From NCBI GenBank assembly GCA_937967535.1, contig CALCMV010000235.1, positions 1-6,041 of the forward strand: a stretch of DNA of 6,041 bases. Direction: 5' to 3'. Position numbers and translations under genes: made by a program. Of this stretch, positions 5,245 through 6,041 are shown piece after piece (the first letter of the stretch is position 1; each line of letters starts with the position of its first letter). Under the pieces are notes generated by a model, which saw only the letters and a program-made list of their open reading frames with translations, did not search any database and was not told where the DNA came from. This stretch comes from an uncultured Saprospiraceae bacterium. GTDB lineage: Bacteria; Bacteroidota; Bacteroidia; Chitinophagales; Saprospiraceae.

Positions 5245-5902
5245 ATTCAATAATGAGGAACTCCTCTGTCATGCTTATTTTCATGCAAAACGTGTTGTGA
5301 TTAAGGAGGGCTATGAGAAAGAAATAGAATGGCAAGACAAACGCGATTTCAATAAAATTAAAGAAAATGAATTTTTAAAAGAAGCCGCTTGGGTAATATT
5401 AGCATCGGGTATGAGTGATGTGGTGGTTTCCAGAAAATTCTGTAATATTTCCGAATCTTTTTTTAATTGGGCAAGCATAGAAAAAATCATAAAAAACGAG
5501 AATAACTGCAAAACAAAAGCTTTATCTCATTTCAATCATTCGGGAAAAATCAATGCCATTTTCTCAATTGCTCAAACCATTTATCAGGAAGGTTTTGAAC
5601 ATATCAAAAGAGAAATCCATGCCCGAGGAATTGATTATATAATAACTTTTCCATTTATGGGACCTGCAACAAGTTATCATTTCGCAAAAAATATAGGAAT
5701 TAATGTTGCCAAACCGGATCGTCATCTAATTAGAATCGCTGATATGTTTGGATGTAGAACTCCACATGAACTTTGTAGTAAAATTAGTGATAGTTTCGGT
5801 GATAAAGTTGCTGTTGTAGATATAGTTCTATGGCGATATGCTACCATAGATAAAGAATACGAAAATAACATACGTCACATGAGAAGCAAATACATTTCAT
5901 AA
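5228..5902 (+). CDS. OGG-like HhH DNA-glycosylase homologue of type IV CBASS (Cap11 type)
   Basis: This 224-aa all-helical protein of the HhH-GPD superfamily has its hairpin at about residues 139-156 (ITFPFMGPATSYHFAKNI). KPDRHLIRIADMFG (162-175) follows, whose D164 aligns with the catalytic Asp of this family (the Asp after the hairpin in OGG1 and AlkA). The hairpin Lys that makes OGG1 bifunctional is absent: the motif reads GPAT, not GTKV. It could therefore be a monofunctional glycosylase or only a base-binding protein. OGG-like proteins are a defining ancillary gene of type IV CBASS alongside QueC and TGT (I recall the name Cap11). Purine or deazapurine recognition is a reasonable guess, not shown. 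It overlaps the SLATT gene by 17 bases, indicating coupled translation. Its TAA falls inside the 3' end of the opposing uvrA gene. Confidence 0.78.
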   Translation: MKSQTKFNNEELLCHAYFHAKRVVIKEGYEKEIEWQDKRDFNKIKENEFLKEAAWVILASGMSDVVVSRKFCNISESFFNWASIEKIIKNENNCKTKALSHFNHSGKINAIFSIAQTIYQEGFEHIKREIHARGIDYIITFPFMGPATSYHFAKNIGINVAKPDRHLIRIADMFGCRTPHELCSKISDSFGDKVAVVDIVLWRYATIDKEYENNIRHMRSKYIS

Positions 5903-6041
5903 CTTCCCCCCCAAATACCCCCCAGTAAAAGACCCGGCACACTTAGCAAGACCTTCCGGCGTACCCGCAAACACCAGATTCCCCCCCGGTTCGCCACCTT
6001 CCGGTCCGAGGTCAATGACCCAATCTGCCGATTTGATGACT
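5897..6041 (-). CDS. uvrA: UvrA, excinuclease ABC subunit A, C-terminal 47 codons
   Basis: Reading leftward from the window edge gives VIKSADWVIDLGPEGGEPGG, then NLVFAGTPEGLAKC and SFTGGYLGGKL before TGA at 5899-5897. DW(I/V)IDLGPEGG and the later GTPE are the highly conserved tail of UvrA, just after the second ABC ATPase domain. UvrA with UvrB scans DNA for bulky damage in nucleotide excision repair. Only the end is visible; the rest lies to the right. The gene is clearly GC-richer than the defence operon it faces, as expected for core chromosome against acquired sequence. Its last 6 bases overlap the end of the convergent OGG-like gene, so no separate terminator fits between them. Confidence 0.95.
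   Translation of the reverse strand, partial: VIKSADWVIDLGPEGGEPGGNLVFAGTPEGLAKCAGSFTGGYLGGKL

Noticed and set aside
783..5902. Dpd (deazaguanine DNA modification) or QatABCD defence system.
   Set aside because: Only the QueC/TGT flavour is shared. The Dpd helicase and other Dpd genes, and the Qat ATPase and TatD nuclease, are absent, while the CD-NTase and 2TM effector point to CBASS.
1..6041. CRISPR arrays, tRNA or rRNA genes, riboswitches.
   Set aside because: I saw no regularly spaced repeats, no tRNA-like cloverleaf and no conserved leader structure upstream of the QueC-like gene (no preQ1-type motif that I could recognise in 727-782).

Overview
The window looks like a stretch of Bacteroidota chromosome. 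The evidence is an AT-rich base composition, weak or absent Shine-Dalgarno sites, -7 boxes of the TAnnTTTG type upstream of genes, and GC-richer housekeeping sequence at the right edge. That edge holds the last 47 codons of uvrA, read leftward.

Left edge (1-690, all read leftward): the first 24 codons of a PIN-domain toxin, preceded by and overlapping an 87-aa antitoxin-like gene with its own promoter. Next comes a GC-rich spacer with a nested hairpin, then a possible 46-aa small gene. A divergent promoter region follows at about 650-782.

Centre to right (783-5902, all read rightward): a tightly packed operon that I read as a type IV CBASS anti-phage system. Its order is a QueC-like PP-loop enzyme (cap9 type), a TGT-like enzyme (cap10 type), a CD-NTase that makes the cyclic-oligonucleotide signal, a two-TM SLATT-like membrane effector, and an OGG-like helix-hairpin-helix glycosylase homologue. 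Genes abut or overlap throughout. In this family the CD-NTase should make a nucleotide messenger on infection and the membrane protein should act as the killing effector. The QueC/TGT/OGG trio are the ancillary proteins that define type IV. Recent work, as I recall it, has the QueC homologue attaching a 7-deazaguanine group to the CD-NTase N-terminus. The CD-NTase here begins Met-Gly-Gly-Ser-Gly-Gly-Gly, which fits that idea.

The operon is broken. An IS630-family element of about 1.35 kb (1732-3076), with 26-bp imperfect terminal inverted repeats and TTAG on both sides (TA duplication in an NTAN site), sits inside the TGT-like gene. Removing the element and one TTAG copy restores a single frame of 341 codons plus stop. 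The transposase is in two overlapping frames joined at an A6 run. The defence system is therefore probably impaired in this strain, unless it tolerates loss of the TGT-like protein or the element excises.

The operon ends directly against uvrA: the last gene's stop codon lies within the uvrA 3' end, a 6-bp convergent overlap.
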